From assembly GCF_021502675.1 (NCBI RefSeq), contig NZ_JAKFHA010000037.1:19637-83636 (forward strand): a DNA stretch of 64,000 nt, in the 5' to 3' direction. Both the position numbers and the translations under genes were made by a program. A model generated the notes under the pieces. It saw only the letters and a list, made by a program, of their open reading frames with translations, had not been told where the DNA came from and searched no databases. Below, piece by piece: positions 1 to 8,834 of the stretch. Every line of letters starts with the position of its first letter. Within the stretch, counting starts at the first letter, position 1. The stretch is from Yinghuangia soli (GTDB taxonomy: Bacteria; Actinomycetota; Actinomycetes; Streptomycetales; Streptomycetaceae).

Positions 1-1446
1 GGCCAGCGCCAGGAAGTCCCCGGCGGCCAGTTCCACGAACGGGTCGACCGGGTCGAGGTGCGCGGTGACGGTGTCGGGGTCGAGCCGGTCGACGACCGTC
101 CCGGGGCGCAGCGCCGGCAGCCGGCCCACCAGGTCGGCGTCGTACGTGTAGCCGCCGTTGACCACGCCGAGTCCGGCGGCCGCGGCGATCGGGGCGATCT
201 GCCGGAACTCCTCGACGGTGTCGGTGATGTGCACGACCCGGTGCCGGCCGGCGAACTCGTCGAGGCTCACCCGGCCGTCGGTGGTCTCGAACGGCAGCCA
301 GGGCAGCATGAGTTCGAGCAGCTCGTCGTCGTGCCGGGCCATCGCCTTCACGCCGAGGTGGTGCACCGCGAGGAACCGGCCGAGCCGCTCGGGTTCGTGC
401 GCGGCCAGCCCGGTCAGCCAGCTGCGGAGGCCCGCTCCGAGGGCGTCGCGCACCGCGGCCAGCGCCTCGTCGTCGTACAGGCTCTCGCGCGAGGCGGTCG
501 GCCGCAGCGCCTCGGTGTCCACCGCGCAGCGCACGAAGAACGCCCAGTCCGGCAGCAGGGTGTCGGCCGACTCGGTGAGCAGCATGCCCTTGAGGTGCAC
601 GCGGTGCTTGCCGCGCATCGCGGGGCTGACCGCGGAGGGCAGGACGAAGGCGGCGCCGCGCACGCCCGCGAGCGGGACGGACAGGTCGATGACGTCCAGC
701 GGGGCGAAGCCGAGCGTCTCGGTGCAGTAGCGGGCGAGCGCGGAGTGCCGGGACTCCGGGGTCGGGTACTCGCGGTCCCATACCGCCGGGGTGTCGGTGA
801 CCAGGCTGGTCCGGCCGGTCTCGTCGGCGACCGTGATGTCGTACGGCAGCAGGCCGCCGAAGTCCCGGGCCAGGTCGAGCACGCGGTCCGCGGCGAACCA
901 CTCCTCGCTGCCGCGACGCGGCGTGAGGAGCACCGTGGTGCCCGGCTCGGGGCGCGCGTCGGCGGGCAGTACGCGAACCGCGTAGCGGCCGTCGGCGCGG
1001 GCCCGCCACTCGACCGGCGGGGCGTCCGGGGTGCCCGCCGAGCGGGTCACCACGGTGATCTCGTCGGCGACCACGAAGCAGGCGAGCAGGCCGATGCCGA
1101 ACTGGCCGAGGTAGTCGCGCCGGGCGGTCTCCAGCGCATCGCGCTTGGAGCTGCGGCCGATGGTGGCCAGGAACCGGTGGACGTCCTCTTCGGTGAGGCC
1201 GATGCCGGAGTCCTCGACGCGCAGCCCGCCGCCGGCCGCGGTGAGCCGGATCGCGGCCGGCGCGGCCGGGTCCGCGGCCCGCCGGGCGGTGATCGCGTCG
1301 ATCCCGTTCTGCAGCAGTTCGCGCAGGTAGACGCGCGGGCTGGAGTACAGGTGGTGGGACAGCAGGTCGACGAGACCGCGCAGGTCGACCTGGAACGTGT
1401 GGTCGGCGGCCGGGGGAGTCGCGCGGTCGGCGTCTGCGTTGCTCAT
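1..1446 (-). CDS. HSP90-family ATPase, 3' end outside window
   Basis: The frame reads from an ATG at 1446 and runs off the left edge without a stop, giving 482 codons of a protein that is usually about 600 residues. The N-terminal GHKL ATPase motifs are visible: ELLQNGIDAI (the ATP/Mg asparagine helix), VEDSGIGLT (DxGxG) and GQFGIGLLACF (GxxGxG lid). These place it in the HSP90/HtpG group, cytosolic ATP-dependent chaperones. QNGIDA in place of the classic SNASDA suggests the divergent actinobacterial HSP90-like subfamily rather than true HtpG. The upstream region is only 103 bp and contains two inverted repeats. The family call is firm; substrate and physiological role are unknown. Confidence 0.88.
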   Translation of the reverse strand, partial: MSNADADRATPPAADHTFQVDLRGLVDLLSHHLYSSPRVYLRELLQNGIDAITARRAADPAAPAAIRLTAAGGGLRVEDSGIGLTEEDVHRFLATIGRSSKRDALETARRDYLGQFGIGLLACFVVADEITVVTRSAGTPDAPPVEWRARADGRYAVRVLPADARPEPGTTVLLTPRRGSEEWFAADRVLDLARDFGGLLPYDITVADETGRTSLVTDTPAVWDREYPTPESRHSALARYCTETLGFAPLDVIDLSVPLAGVRGAAFVLPSAVSPAMRGKHRVHLKGMLLTESADTLLPDWAFFVRCAVDTEALRPTASRESLYDDEALAAVRDALGAGLRSWLTGLAAHEPERLGRFLAVHHLGVKAMARHDDELLELMLPWLPFETTDGRVSLDEFAGRHRVVHITDTVEEFRQIAPIAAAAGLGVVNGGYTYDADLVGRLPALRPGTVVDRLDPDTVTAHLDPVDPFVELAAGDFLALA

Positions 1447-1460
1447 GGCTGTCGATGATG

Positions 1461-1479
1461 TCCTGTCCGGCCGACAGGA
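1461..1479. promoter_or_regulatory. Inverted repeat upstream of HSP90-like gene
   Basis: TCCTGTC-CGGCC-GACAGGA is a perfect 7-bp dyad with a 5-nt centre, 15 bp upstream of the HSP90-like start codon. The position fits an operator or a 5'-UTR hairpin. No regulator can be assigned. Confidence 0.35.
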
Positions 1480-1502
1480 AGCCACCGGGATACGGGGTGG
1501 AT

Positions 1503-1535
1503 CCACCCTGGATCCAAGAGGTGGATCCAGGGTGG
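1503..1535 (-). terminator. Hairpin between LCP and HSP90-like genes
   Basis: A perfect 13-bp inverted repeat (CCACCCTGGATCC and its complement) flanks a 7-nt loop, 15 bp after the stop of the upstream LCP gene on the minus strand. It overlaps a second 12-bp palindrome at 1496-1507 (GGTGGATCCACC). It probably terminates the LCP transcript; no U-tract is present, as is common in streptomycetes. Confidence 0.55.
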
Positions 1536-1549
1536 TTCCCGGTGCGCGG

Positions 1550-3031
1550 TCAGCGCGGTGCGGGCTGCCCCGCGCGCAGGGCGTCGAACAGCGCCTTCGC
1601 CTTGGCGTCGTCCCACTGGACGGCGGATCCGACCGGGGACTTGAAGTCCGGGTTCTTGATCGGGACGGTGATGGTGCCGCCGCTCCCGCCGGACAGCGAG
1701 CCCATGTCCTTGAAGAGCCCGTACAGGTCGAAGATCCCCGAGTCGTCGTCGACGATCACCGCACCCAGGCTGGCGTCCGCCATCGGGAAGCCCTTGAACG
1801 GGTTGAGCAGCACCGACGGCGACTTGGCCTTGTGCGCCAGCGCGGCGAGGAACTGCTGCTGGCGCTGCATGCGGCCGAGGTCCGAGGTCGGGTCGAAGTA
1901 GCGGGCGCGCACGAACGACAGCGACTGCTGGCCGTTGAGCGTCTGGCAGCCGGCAGGCAGGTCGGCACCGGACTTCTCGTCCTTGATCGGCGTCTTGAGG
2001 CACATGTCCACGCCGTCGAGCGAGTCGACGATGCCCACGAAGCCGCCGAAGCCGACCTCGGCGTAGTGGTCCAGGCGCATCCCGGTGGCCATCTCGACGG
2101 TCTGCGCGAGCAGCGGCGCACCGCCGAGCGCGTAGGCCGCGTTCAGCTTGTTCTTCTGCGCCTTGACCGGGGTCTTGCCGCCGTCGTACGCCGGGATCTG
2201 CACGTACGAGTCGCGCGGCAGGCTGATGAGCGTGGTGCCGCCCTCACCCTTGTGCAGCAGCATCATCGAGTCGGTGCGCTTGCCCGCGGCGTTGCCGGTC
2301 TTGAGGTCCTTCTTCTCCTCCTTGGACAGGCCTTCGCGGCTGTCCGAGCCGACGATCAGCCACGTGGTGCCCGCGGTCGCGGCCGGGCGGCCCTCGTAGT
2401 TCCGCAGCACGTCCTCGTGGCGGATCTTCGAGTCCAGCCAGAAGTAGGTGCCGGTCAGGAAGAGCAGGACGACGGCGAGGAACACCGTCACGCCGATCAG
2501 GATGCGCTTCTTCCAGTTCGGCGGGCCCGCGGCGCGGCGCCGCGGACCGCCCTCGCCGGGGCGGCGCGGGCCGCCGGGTCCGTCCGGACCGCCGGGGCCG
2601 TCGGGCCGGTCGGGACCGGCAGGACGGGTGGCAGGCCGCGGCGGCGGGGCCACGGGGTCGGACGCCGGTGCGGCGGGTGCCGCGGCCTGGTGCAGAGGCG
2701 GCTGCGGAGGGTATCCGGACTGGCCGCGTCCCGGCATGACCTGGGTGGGCTGCGCGTCCGGCGAACCGGGCGCGGCCGCGGGGCGCGGCGGCACGCCGGG
2801 GCCGGACTGCTGCGCGCCCGGGCTGCCCGGTGCCGGGATGGTGCCGGCCGGGCGGTCCGGCAGCGTGCCGGGCGGGGCTATGGGGCGGCCGTAGCGGTCC
2901 CGGGGCAGCACCGCCGTCGGCTCGGCCTCGGGCGTGCCGGCCGGCCCGGACGGCGGGGTGTCCCGTCCGTCGCGGCGCGGGCCCCCGCGCAGCCCGTCAT
3001 CCTCGGCCCATCCGGGCGGCCATGAGTTCAT
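1550..3031 (-). CDS. LCP-family glycopolymer ligase (no LytR_C)
   Basis: LytR-CpsA-Psr proteins transfer lipid-linked wall polymers onto peptidoglycan outside the membrane. This 493-residue protein has a long Pro/Gly/Ala-rich cytoplasmic N-terminus (about 1-170), one membrane segment near 175-195 following KKR, and an extracellular LCP domain. Family signatures are IVGSDSREG, SLPRDSYV, KLNAAYALGG, LDHYAEVGFGGFVGIVD and FVRARYFDPTSDLGR, holding the conserved Asp/Arg residues that bind polyprenyl-phosphate substrates. No LytR_C domain follows. It lies 144 bp downstream of a second LCP gene on the same strand, next to the glycopolymer locus. Which polymer it attaches cannot be read from sequence. 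Confidence 0.93.
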   Translation of the reverse strand: MNSWPPGWAEDDGLRGGPRRDGRDTPPSGPAGTPEAEPTAVLPRDRYGRPIAPPGTLPDRPAGTIPAPGSPGAQQSGPGVPPRPAAAPGSPDAQPTQVMPGRGQSGYPPQPPLHQAAAPAAPASDPVAPPPRPATRPAGPDRPDGPGGPDGPGGPRRPGEGGPRRRAAGPPNWKKRILIGVTVFLAVVLLFLTGTYFWLDSKIRHEDVLRNYEGRPAATAGTTWLIVGSDSREGLSKEEKKDLKTGNAAGKRTDSMMLLHKGEGGTTLISLPRDSYVQIPAYDGGKTPVKAQKNKLNAAYALGGAPLLAQTVEMATGMRLDHYAEVGFGGFVGIVDSLDGVDMCLKTPIKDEKSGADLPAGCQTLNGQQSLSFVRARYFDPTSDLGRMQRQQQFLAALAHKAKSPSVLLNPFKGFPMADASLGAVIVDDDSGIFDLYGLFKDMGSLSGGSGGTITVPIKNPDFKSPVGSAVQWDDAKAKALFDALRAGQPAPR

Positions 3032-3175
3032 GGATACGAAACTGCCACCGCGCGGGCATGCCGGGCAAACCCCGTACCGGCCCAGGACACATCTGTGGCC
3101 TGGTTGGTACGGCTGTGTCCGCTTGTTGACCCTCTTTCTCTTCCGGTCTCCGGCTCGGCCCGGGCGGCCCGGGCC

Positions 3176-4714
3176 CTACTTGCAGACGACCTTGTCGCCG
3201 GTGGTCGCGCTGATCGCGGGGGACGGGCTGCCGGTCCCAGCCGCCCCCGGGGTGCGGTCCGGCCCGGAGCTGCTCGCGCCGGCGCCCGGCGAAGGCGGCG
3301 CGGCGACCGGGGTGACCCCGGTGTAGGACGCGCCGACCACGACCTCGATGGTGCGGCCGAGGCCCTCGACGGGCTGCAGGCGCGAACCGGGCAGCGCGGC
3401 CGCCACGGTCTGCACCGAGCGGTCCCAGCGCGGGTCGTACCGGATCAGCGTCTGCGCGGCGTCGGTGATGCCGAGCGCCTGGCCGCCGCGGGCCGCGGCG
3501 CTCATCTTGAACCCGGCCGCGGACAGGTCGGTGTGCGCCCGGCCGCCCAGCCCCTGGGTGCCGGTGCCGTTGTAGACCTGCAGCCAGATGTCGGCGGGGG
3601 CGACCTCGACCGCCACCGCGCCGGGCGACGCCGAGCCGGTCGGTTTGCCCTTGTCCGCCTTCGGCGGGGCCAGCACGTCGCGGTCGTCGCGGATGGCGTC
3701 GAAGAGCACGCGCGCACCCGGCTCGTCCCACAGCACCGTCGAACCCCAGTCCTTGACCGGGTGGTCCATGGTCTTGAGCGGGATCTGCGCGTACGTGACG
3801 CCGGAGTTCGACAGCCCCTTCATCTTGGTGCCCAGGTCGAGCAGGCCCTTGACGCTGAGCTTCTCGTCGACGGTGATCGAGCCGAACACCGCGTCCAGGA
3901 CGCCCTGCAGCTTGACCGGATTGGTCAGCGTGCCGGTGCTGGTGGCCCGGGCCAGCACCTGGCTCATGAACTTCTGCTGGCGCTGGGTGCGGCCGATGTC
4001 GCCGGTCGGGTCGCTGGACAGGTAGCGGGCCCGGACGTACTGCAGCGACTTCACGCCGTCCAGGTGCGTGGTGCCGGCCGGCAGGTCCAGGCCGGACTTG
4101 GGGTCCTTGAGCGGGATGGGCGTGCACATGTCGACGCCCCCGAGCTTGTCCACGACGCCCACGAACGCCAGGAAGTTGACCTCTATGTAGTGGTCGATCC
4201 GGATGTTGGTGGCGCGCTCGACGGTGGCGACCGTCAGGGCCGCGCCGCCCAGCGTGTAGGCCGCGTTGATCTTGCCCTTGGACTCGCCCGCGTCCTTGCC
4301 CGTGGTCTTGTCCTTGTGCGCGGGGAAGGTGACGTAGCTGTCCCGCGGGATGCTCACCACGGTCGCCTTGTCCCGCTTGGCGTTCAGGTGGACGATCATC
4401 ATCGTGTCCGTGCAGTCGCAGCTTTCGCCGCCGGCATGCAGCTGGTTGAGCGTGCTGCGCGGCACGCCTTCCCGGCTGTCGGTGCCCACGATGAGGAAGT
4501 TGAGGTCGCCGGACGCACCGGTGTCCGGCCGGTCGCCGGAACCGGAGAACGGGTCCACGCGGTTGAGCTTGCCGTCCATGTACTTGACCCAGGCCCAGCC
4601 GATGCCGCTGGTCAGCAGGACCAGGACGGCCAGGAAACCGGTCACCGACATGGCCCATCTGCGGACCGGGGGGCCGGGGGGCTGCGTACGGCCTGCCGTG
4701 CTGCGCGTCGCCAT
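3176..4714 (-). CDS. LCP-family ligase with LytR_C domain
   Basis: A 512-residue LCP protein. The reading frame is open further upstream, but the ATG at 4714 is preceded by a strong AGGAGGGGAAG ribosome site and gives the usual short N-terminus before the membrane helix (about 19-42). The LCP domain shows IVGTDSREG, SIPRDSYVTFP, KINAAYTLGG, IDHYIEVNFLAFVGVVD and YVRARYLSSDPTGDIGR. Residues about 374-470 (VYNGTGTQGLGG onward, ending GASYTG) form a LytR_C domain. It diverges from the glycosyltransferase operon at 5065 and is the upstream member of a tandem LCP pair, which supports a role in ligating that locus's polymer to the wall. Confidence 0.93.
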   Translation of the reverse strand: MATRSTAGRTQPPGPPVRRWAMSVTGFLAVLVLLTSGIGWAWVKYMDGKLNRVDPFSGSGDRPDTGASGDLNFLIVGTDSREGVPRSTLNQLHAGGESCDCTDTMMIVHLNAKRDKATVVSIPRDSYVTFPAHKDKTTGKDAGESKGKINAAYTLGGAALTVATVERATNIRIDHYIEVNFLAFVGVVDKLGGVDMCTPIPLKDPKSGLDLPAGTTHLDGVKSLQYVRARYLSSDPTGDIGRTQRQQKFMSQVLARATSTGTLTNPVKLQGVLDAVFGSITVDEKLSVKGLLDLGTKMKGLSNSGVTYAQIPLKTMDHPVKDWGSTVLWDEPGARVLFDAIRDDRDVLAPPKADKGKPTGSASPGAVAVEVAPADIWLQVYNGTGTQGLGGRAHTDLSAAGFKMSAAARGGQALGITDAAQTLIRYDPRWDRSVQTVAAALPGSRLQPVEGLGRTIEVVVGASYTGVTPVAAPPSPGAGASSSGPDRTPGAAGTGSPSPAISATTGDKVVCK

Positions 4715-5064
4715 GCCCTGCTCTTCCCCTCCTGCCGCCGGTCCGATCGCCCGCACCTGCGGCAGGCCCTCGAAAGAGGGACGTCGGCGCTGCGGCAACC
4801 GGTTGCGCCCCGGGGTGGCATTTGCCGGGAAAACACCGGAATTGCCGTGGTTGCCGTCCTTCGGCGGGCCCGGACGCGGATTACCCACCTTAGGGTGACG
4901 TTCGCGGGCGGTCGGAGCAGGCGCGCCGGGCTCCGGGACCCGGATCGGCGCCTCGCCTGCGGGCCTGCGCGGCCCGGCCGCGGGACGAACAGGAACCGGT
5001 CTCTCCGCTTTCTTCGGTGGACGGTGCCAACGTCCGGGGGCATCGGCAGTACGCTCGGGTTCCG
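4715..5064. promoter_or_regulatory. Divergent intergenic region LCP / glycosyltransferase
   Basis: A 350-bp gap between the minus-strand LCP gene and the plus-strand glycopolymer operon, with no convincing gene. It contains TAGGGTGAC at about 4890 on the plus strand, a 9-mer that recurs upstream of the LCP gene at 31028, and TACGCT at 5050-5055, a TANNNT -10 candidate 9 nt before the ATG at 5065. Promoters for both directions must lie here; none is certain. Confidence 0.4.
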
Positions 5065-6201
5065 ATGAAGCCCATGTCCCACGAACCCACGTCGGCACCG
5101 GCTGCCGCCCTGCCCGAGGCCGCCCTGCCCGAGCCCGGCCGGCCGGGCGATCTGCCGCCGCTGCCGGACGCACCGCCGGTCTCGGTGGTCATGCCGGTCC
5201 TGAACGAGTCGCGCCACCTGGCCGAGGCGGTCCGCCGCGCGCTCTCCCAGGACTACCCCGGCGAACTGGAAGTGGTCATCGCGCTCGGCCCCTCGACGGA
5301 CGACACCGACGAGATCGCCGCGCGGCTGGCCGCCGAGGACCCGCGGGTGCGCACCGTGCCGAACCCGAGCGGCCGCACGCCGTGCGCGCTCAATGCGGCC
5401 ATCGGTGTGGCCCGGCACCCGGTCGTGGTCCGCGTCGACGGGCACGGCATCCTGCCGCCCGAGTACGTCCGCACCGCGGTGCAGCTGCTCAGCGACACCG
5501 GTGCGGCCAACGTCGGCGGGATCATGGACGCCGAGGGCACCACGCCGTTCGAGCGCGCGGTGGCCCGCGCGATGACCTCCAAGCTGGGCGTCGGGAACTC
5601 CCGCTTCCACACCGGCGGCGAGGCCGGGCCCTCGGACACCGTCTACCTCGGCGTGTTCCGCCGCGAGGTCCTCGACCGGATGGGCGGCTACAACGAGGAG
5701 TTCGTCCGGGCCCAGGACTGGGAGCTGAACTACCGGATCCGGCAGGCCGGACACCTCGTGTGGTTCTCGCCGCAGCTGCGGGTCTCGTACCGGCCCCGGC
5801 CCACGGTCCGCTCGCTGGCCCGGCAGTACTTCGACTACGGCCGCTGGCGCCGCGTCGTCACCCGGCACCACAAGGGCTCGGTGAACCCGCGCTACCTGGC
5901 CGCCCCGGCTGCCCTGATCGCCGTCGTCGCGGGCACCGCGGCCGGTGCCGCGGGCTTCCTGCCCGCGCTGCTGCTGCCCGGCGGGTACGTAGCCGGCATC
6001 GTGGCCGGATCCCTCTGGGAAGGCCGGGGCATCGGGCCCGCCGCGCTGGTGCGGCTGCCGGTGGCCATGGCCACCATGCACGGCTCCTGGGCACTCGGCT
6101 TCCTCACCAGCCCGCGCAGCCTCGCCGACCGGGTGGGCGCCGTGCCCGCACCGGCCCCGCGGGACCCGCGGGACGACGGCCGGGAGACCGGCCGGCAGTG
6201 A
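5065..6201 (+). CDS. GT2 glycosyltransferase, ExoA-like
   Basis: A 378-residue family-2 glycosyltransferase, first gene of the polymer operon. After a Pro/Ala-rich lead, the GT-A domain starts at VSVVMPVLNES, carries the nucleotide-sugar acidic site VDGHG (Asp about 125), GNSRFHTGG as in succinoglycan ExoA-type enzymes, and the acceptor motif QDWELNYRIR. Two or three hydrophobic helices follow near the C-terminus, so it is membrane-associated and probably adds a sugar to a lipid-linked intermediate at the cytoplasmic face. An ATG at 5065 is chosen; ATG 5074 and an upstream ATG 5017 are also in frame. No clear ribosome site precedes it. It overlaps the next gene by 4 bp (GTGA). Confidence 0.88.
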   Translation: MKPMSHEPTSAPAAALPEAALPEPGRPGDLPPLPDAPPVSVVMPVLNESRHLAEAVRRALSQDYPGELEVVIALGPSTDDTDEIAARLAAEDPRVRTVPNPSGRTPCALNAAIGVARHPVVVRVDGHGILPPEYVRTAVQLLSDTGAANVGGIMDAEGTTPFERAVARAMTSKLGVGNSRFHTGGEAGPSDTVYLGVFRREVLDRMGGYNEEFVRAQDWELNYRIRQAGHLVWFSPQLRVSYRPRPTVRSLARQYFDYGRWRRVVTRHHKGSVNPRYLAAPAALIAVVAGTAAGAAGFLPALLLPGGYVAGIVAGSLWEGRGIGPAALVRLPVAMATMHGSWALGFLTSPRSLADRVGAVPAPAPRDPRDDGRETGRQ

Positions 6202-7364
6202 ACGTCCTGATGCTCGTCATCACCAGCGTCGCGACCGACACCCGCGTGGTGCGCGAAGCGGCGACGCTGGCCGGTGCCGGGCACCACGTGCACGTGATCG
6301 GCCGCGGCGTGCCCGCGGACTGGACGCCGCCGCCCGGGGTCACCGTCTCGTCGGCGGGCGGCGCGTCCGTCTTCGCCCGGGCCGGCGCCCCGGTCGGCAC
6401 CGGGCGCCCGCTGCCCCCGCACTTACGCGCGGCCCGCTGGGCGCTGCTGCCGCGGCACCGCGCCTCCGCATTCGCCGCCTGGGCCCGCGCCGCGCAACCG
6501 GACGCCGAGGCCCGCGACTTCGACGTCGTGCACGCGCACGACTTCAACACCCTGCGGCTGGCCGCCGACCTGGCCGACCGCCGCGGCGTACCGCTCGTGT
6601 ACGACACCCACGAACTGTGGTCGGGCCGACCGCGCGTGGGCCGCCCCACCCCGGTGCTCGCCGCCCGCGAGGCCCGCCTCGAAGCCGAACTCGGCGGCCG
6701 CGCCGCCGCGGTGGTCACCGTCGGCGAGGGCGTCGCGGACGCGCTGCGCGACCGCTACGGCTGGCAGCACGTCACCGTCGTGCAGAACACCTTCCCGTCC
6801 GGCACCGCAGCCGCCTCCGTCCCGCTGCCCGAGCGCCCCTCCGGCGCGGTGTACGCGGGCCGCATCGCGCCCTACCGCGAGATCGAGACGATCGTCGCGG
6901 CGGCCCGCGAACTGCCGGGCTTCGGGGTCACCTTGGTCGGCCCGTCCGACGACACCTACCTCGCCGCCCTCGACCGCGGCCCCGCCGAGATCCGCGCCGC
7001 GCTGCCCGTCGACGACGTGGACGCGCTGCTGCGCGGCACCGGCCTCGCGCTGGTCACGCATTCGGACCGCTGGGAGAACCACCGGCTCGCGATGCCCAAC
7101 AAGCTCTTCCACGCGGTCCGCGCGGGAGTCCCGGTGATCGCCACCGATGTGCAGGAACTGGCGCGCGTGGTCCGCCGCCACGGCCTGGGCACGCTGTACC
7201 GGCCGGGCGACGCCGCGTCGCTGGCGGCCGCGATACGCGAGGCCCGCGACCGCTACCCGGAACTCGCCGGGAACGTGCGCAAGGCCGAACCGCTGCTCTC
7301 CTGGGAGCACGATGCGCGGGCCCTGCTCGGCGTGTACGCCGCACTTCCCGGCACCAGCCTCTGA
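6198..7364 (+). CDS. GT4-family glycosyltransferase
   Basis: A 388-residue GT-B fold enzyme starting at a GTG inside the stop of the GT2 gene (GTGA overlap), which implies translational coupling. N-terminal features are LVITSVATDTRVVREA, VVHAHDFNTLRLA and LVYDTHELWSG; the C-terminal half has VYAGRIAPYREIETI and MPNKLFHAVRAGVPVIA, the nucleotide-sugar-binding region. This arrangement is typical of group-1 (GT4) transferases of surface polysaccharide pathways. Donor and acceptor are unknown. The first few residues are hydrophobic but read as the first Rossmann strand rather than a signal peptide. Confidence 0.88.
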   Translation: MNVLMLVITSVATDTRVVREAATLAGAGHHVHVIGRGVPADWTPPPGVTVSSAGGASVFARAGAPVGTGRPLPPHLRAARWALLPRHRASAFAAWARAAQPDAEARDFDVVHAHDFNTLRLAADLADRRGVPLVYDTHELWSGRPRVGRPTPVLAAREARLEAELGGRAAAVVTVGEGVADALRDRYGWQHVTVVQNTFPSGTAAASVPLPERPSGAVYAGRIAPYREIETIVAAARELPGFGVTLVGPSDDTYLAALDRGPAEIRAALPVDDVDALLRGTGLALVTHSDRWENHRLAMPNKLFHAVRAGVPVIATDVQELARVVRRHGLGTLYRPGDAASLAAAIREARDRYPELAGNVRKAEPLLSWEHDARALLGVYAALPGTSL

Positions 7365-7381
7365 CCGGAAGACACGACGCC

Positions 7382-8650
7382 ATGACGGCACTTCGGGTGC
7401 TGTACGCCCCCCGCGACATCGCGGGGCAGCCCGGCACATGGGCCCGCGGCCTGCGCGCGCTCGGCGCGCACGCCGAGGTGTGGAGCTTCGGCGAGCCGGC
7501 CTTCGGGCTGGTCCCGGACCGGGTGTGGGACGCCGACCGGCTGCTGGCCGACCCGGCGTACCGCTGGGAGGTCCTGGACCGCGCGGTGCGCGGCTTCGAC
7601 GTCTTCCACTTCCAGTACGGCCGCTCGCTGCTCAACGCGCACGAACCGCTGCTGCCCGCGCTGTGGGACCTGCCGCTGCTGCGCTCGCTGGGCAAGAAGG
7701 TCTTCATGCACTTCCACGGCTCGGACGTGCGGCTGCGCAGCGTGCACATGGAGCGCGAGCCGGACTCGTACCTCAAGGACGCGGTCGTCGACGAGGTGCG
7801 CATCCACGCCATGGTGGAGATCGCCCGGCGGCACTGCGACCGGCTTTTCGTGTCCACCCCCGGACTGCTCGACTACGTGCCGGACGCCGAACTCGTGCCG
7901 CTCGCGCTGGACGCCGCCGACTGGGCCGCCGAGCGCGGCCCCGAGCCGCGCGTCCCGGTGGTCGTGCACCTGCCGTCCAAGCGCGCCACCAAGGGCTCGC
8001 ACCTGGTCGACGCGGCGCTGCGCCCGCTGCACGGCGAAGGCCTGGTCGAGTACCGGCCGCTGTCCGGGCTGAGCCACCGCGAGGTCAAGGCCGAATTCGC
8101 CCGCGCCGACCTGGTGGTCGACAGCCTGACCATCGGCGACCACGGCATGGTCGCGGTCGAGGCGATGGCCTGCGGCGCGATCGCCGTCGCGCACGTGCAC
8201 GAGCGCAACCGGGCGCGCGTACCCGGGTGCCCGGTGGTCGAGGCGGTCGGTGCGGACCTGGGCGAGGTCGTACGCCGGCTGGCCGCCGACCCCGACGAGC
8301 GGGCCCGGCTGCGCAAGGAGTCCGTGGCGTGGGTCGCCCGCCGCCACGATCTGGCGCAGGTCGCCCGGCAGTTGCGCGACGCCTACCGCGAACCGCCGGT
8401 CCCGGTGGTGGCCGGCCGGCCGGACTGGCCGGTGGTCGAAGGCCGCGGCCGCATCACCGCGCTGGAGGCCGAGACCTCCCGGCTCCGCCAGGCCCTGGGC
8501 CGCCAAGGCGGATTGACCGCGACCGTCCCGCCGCGGTCCGCCCGCGACCGGGTCGAGGCGAACCCGCGCGTGCACCTGCTGATCCGCCGCATAGACGCGG
8601 CCCGCAAGCGGGCCCGGGTGAAACTGGGCGCCCTCCGCAAGCGCGGCTGA
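7382..8650 (+). CDS. Glycosyltransferase-like protein, prototype of family X
   Basis: A 422-residue GT-B-like protein, 17 bp after the preceding gene, with GGAAG as ribosome site. Landmarks: APRDIAGQPGTWARGL at the N-terminus, MHFHGSDVRLR, VHLPSKRATKGSHLVDAAL, LVEYRPLSGLSHREV and LVVDSLTIGDHGMVAVEAMACG. The C-terminal domains of the two large proteins at 10355 and 13807 share all these blocks, so this is the free-standing member of a three-member paralogous family. A charged C-terminal tail (Arg/Lys-rich, last 60 residues) may bind the membrane surface. The fold is inferred from its motif order, which resembles GT4; activity is not established. Confidence 0.82.
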   Translation: MTALRVLYAPRDIAGQPGTWARGLRALGAHAEVWSFGEPAFGLVPDRVWDADRLLADPAYRWEVLDRAVRGFDVFHFQYGRSLLNAHEPLLPALWDLPLLRSLGKKVFMHFHGSDVRLRSVHMEREPDSYLKDAVVDEVRIHAMVEIARRHCDRLFVSTPGLLDYVPDAELVPLALDAADWAAERGPEPRVPVVVHLPSKRATKGSHLVDAALRPLHGEGLVEYRPLSGLSHREVKAEFARADLVVDSLTIGDHGMVAVEAMACGAIAVAHVHERNRARVPGCPVVEAVGADLGEVVRRLAADPDERARLRKESVAWVARRHDLAQVARQLRDAYREPPVPVVAGRPDWPVVEGRGRITALEAETSRLRQALGRQGGLTATVPPRSARDRVEANPRVHLLIRRIDAARKRARVKLGALRKRG

Positions 8651-8834
8651 CCGCTTCCCGCACTCTTCCCGCCCTCGTCCCGCAGTCCCCGGGCCTCCCG
8701 CGAGTCTTCTCGCGAGTCCGCGACACCCCGCCGCGCGACCCCGGGTCGGAGCCCTCCCGCGTGGCAAACTGGCCGCGTGTCCGGGGCCGGTTCCCGACCC
8801 CGGCCGCGCCCGCAGTGAGAGAGAGATCGCAGCA

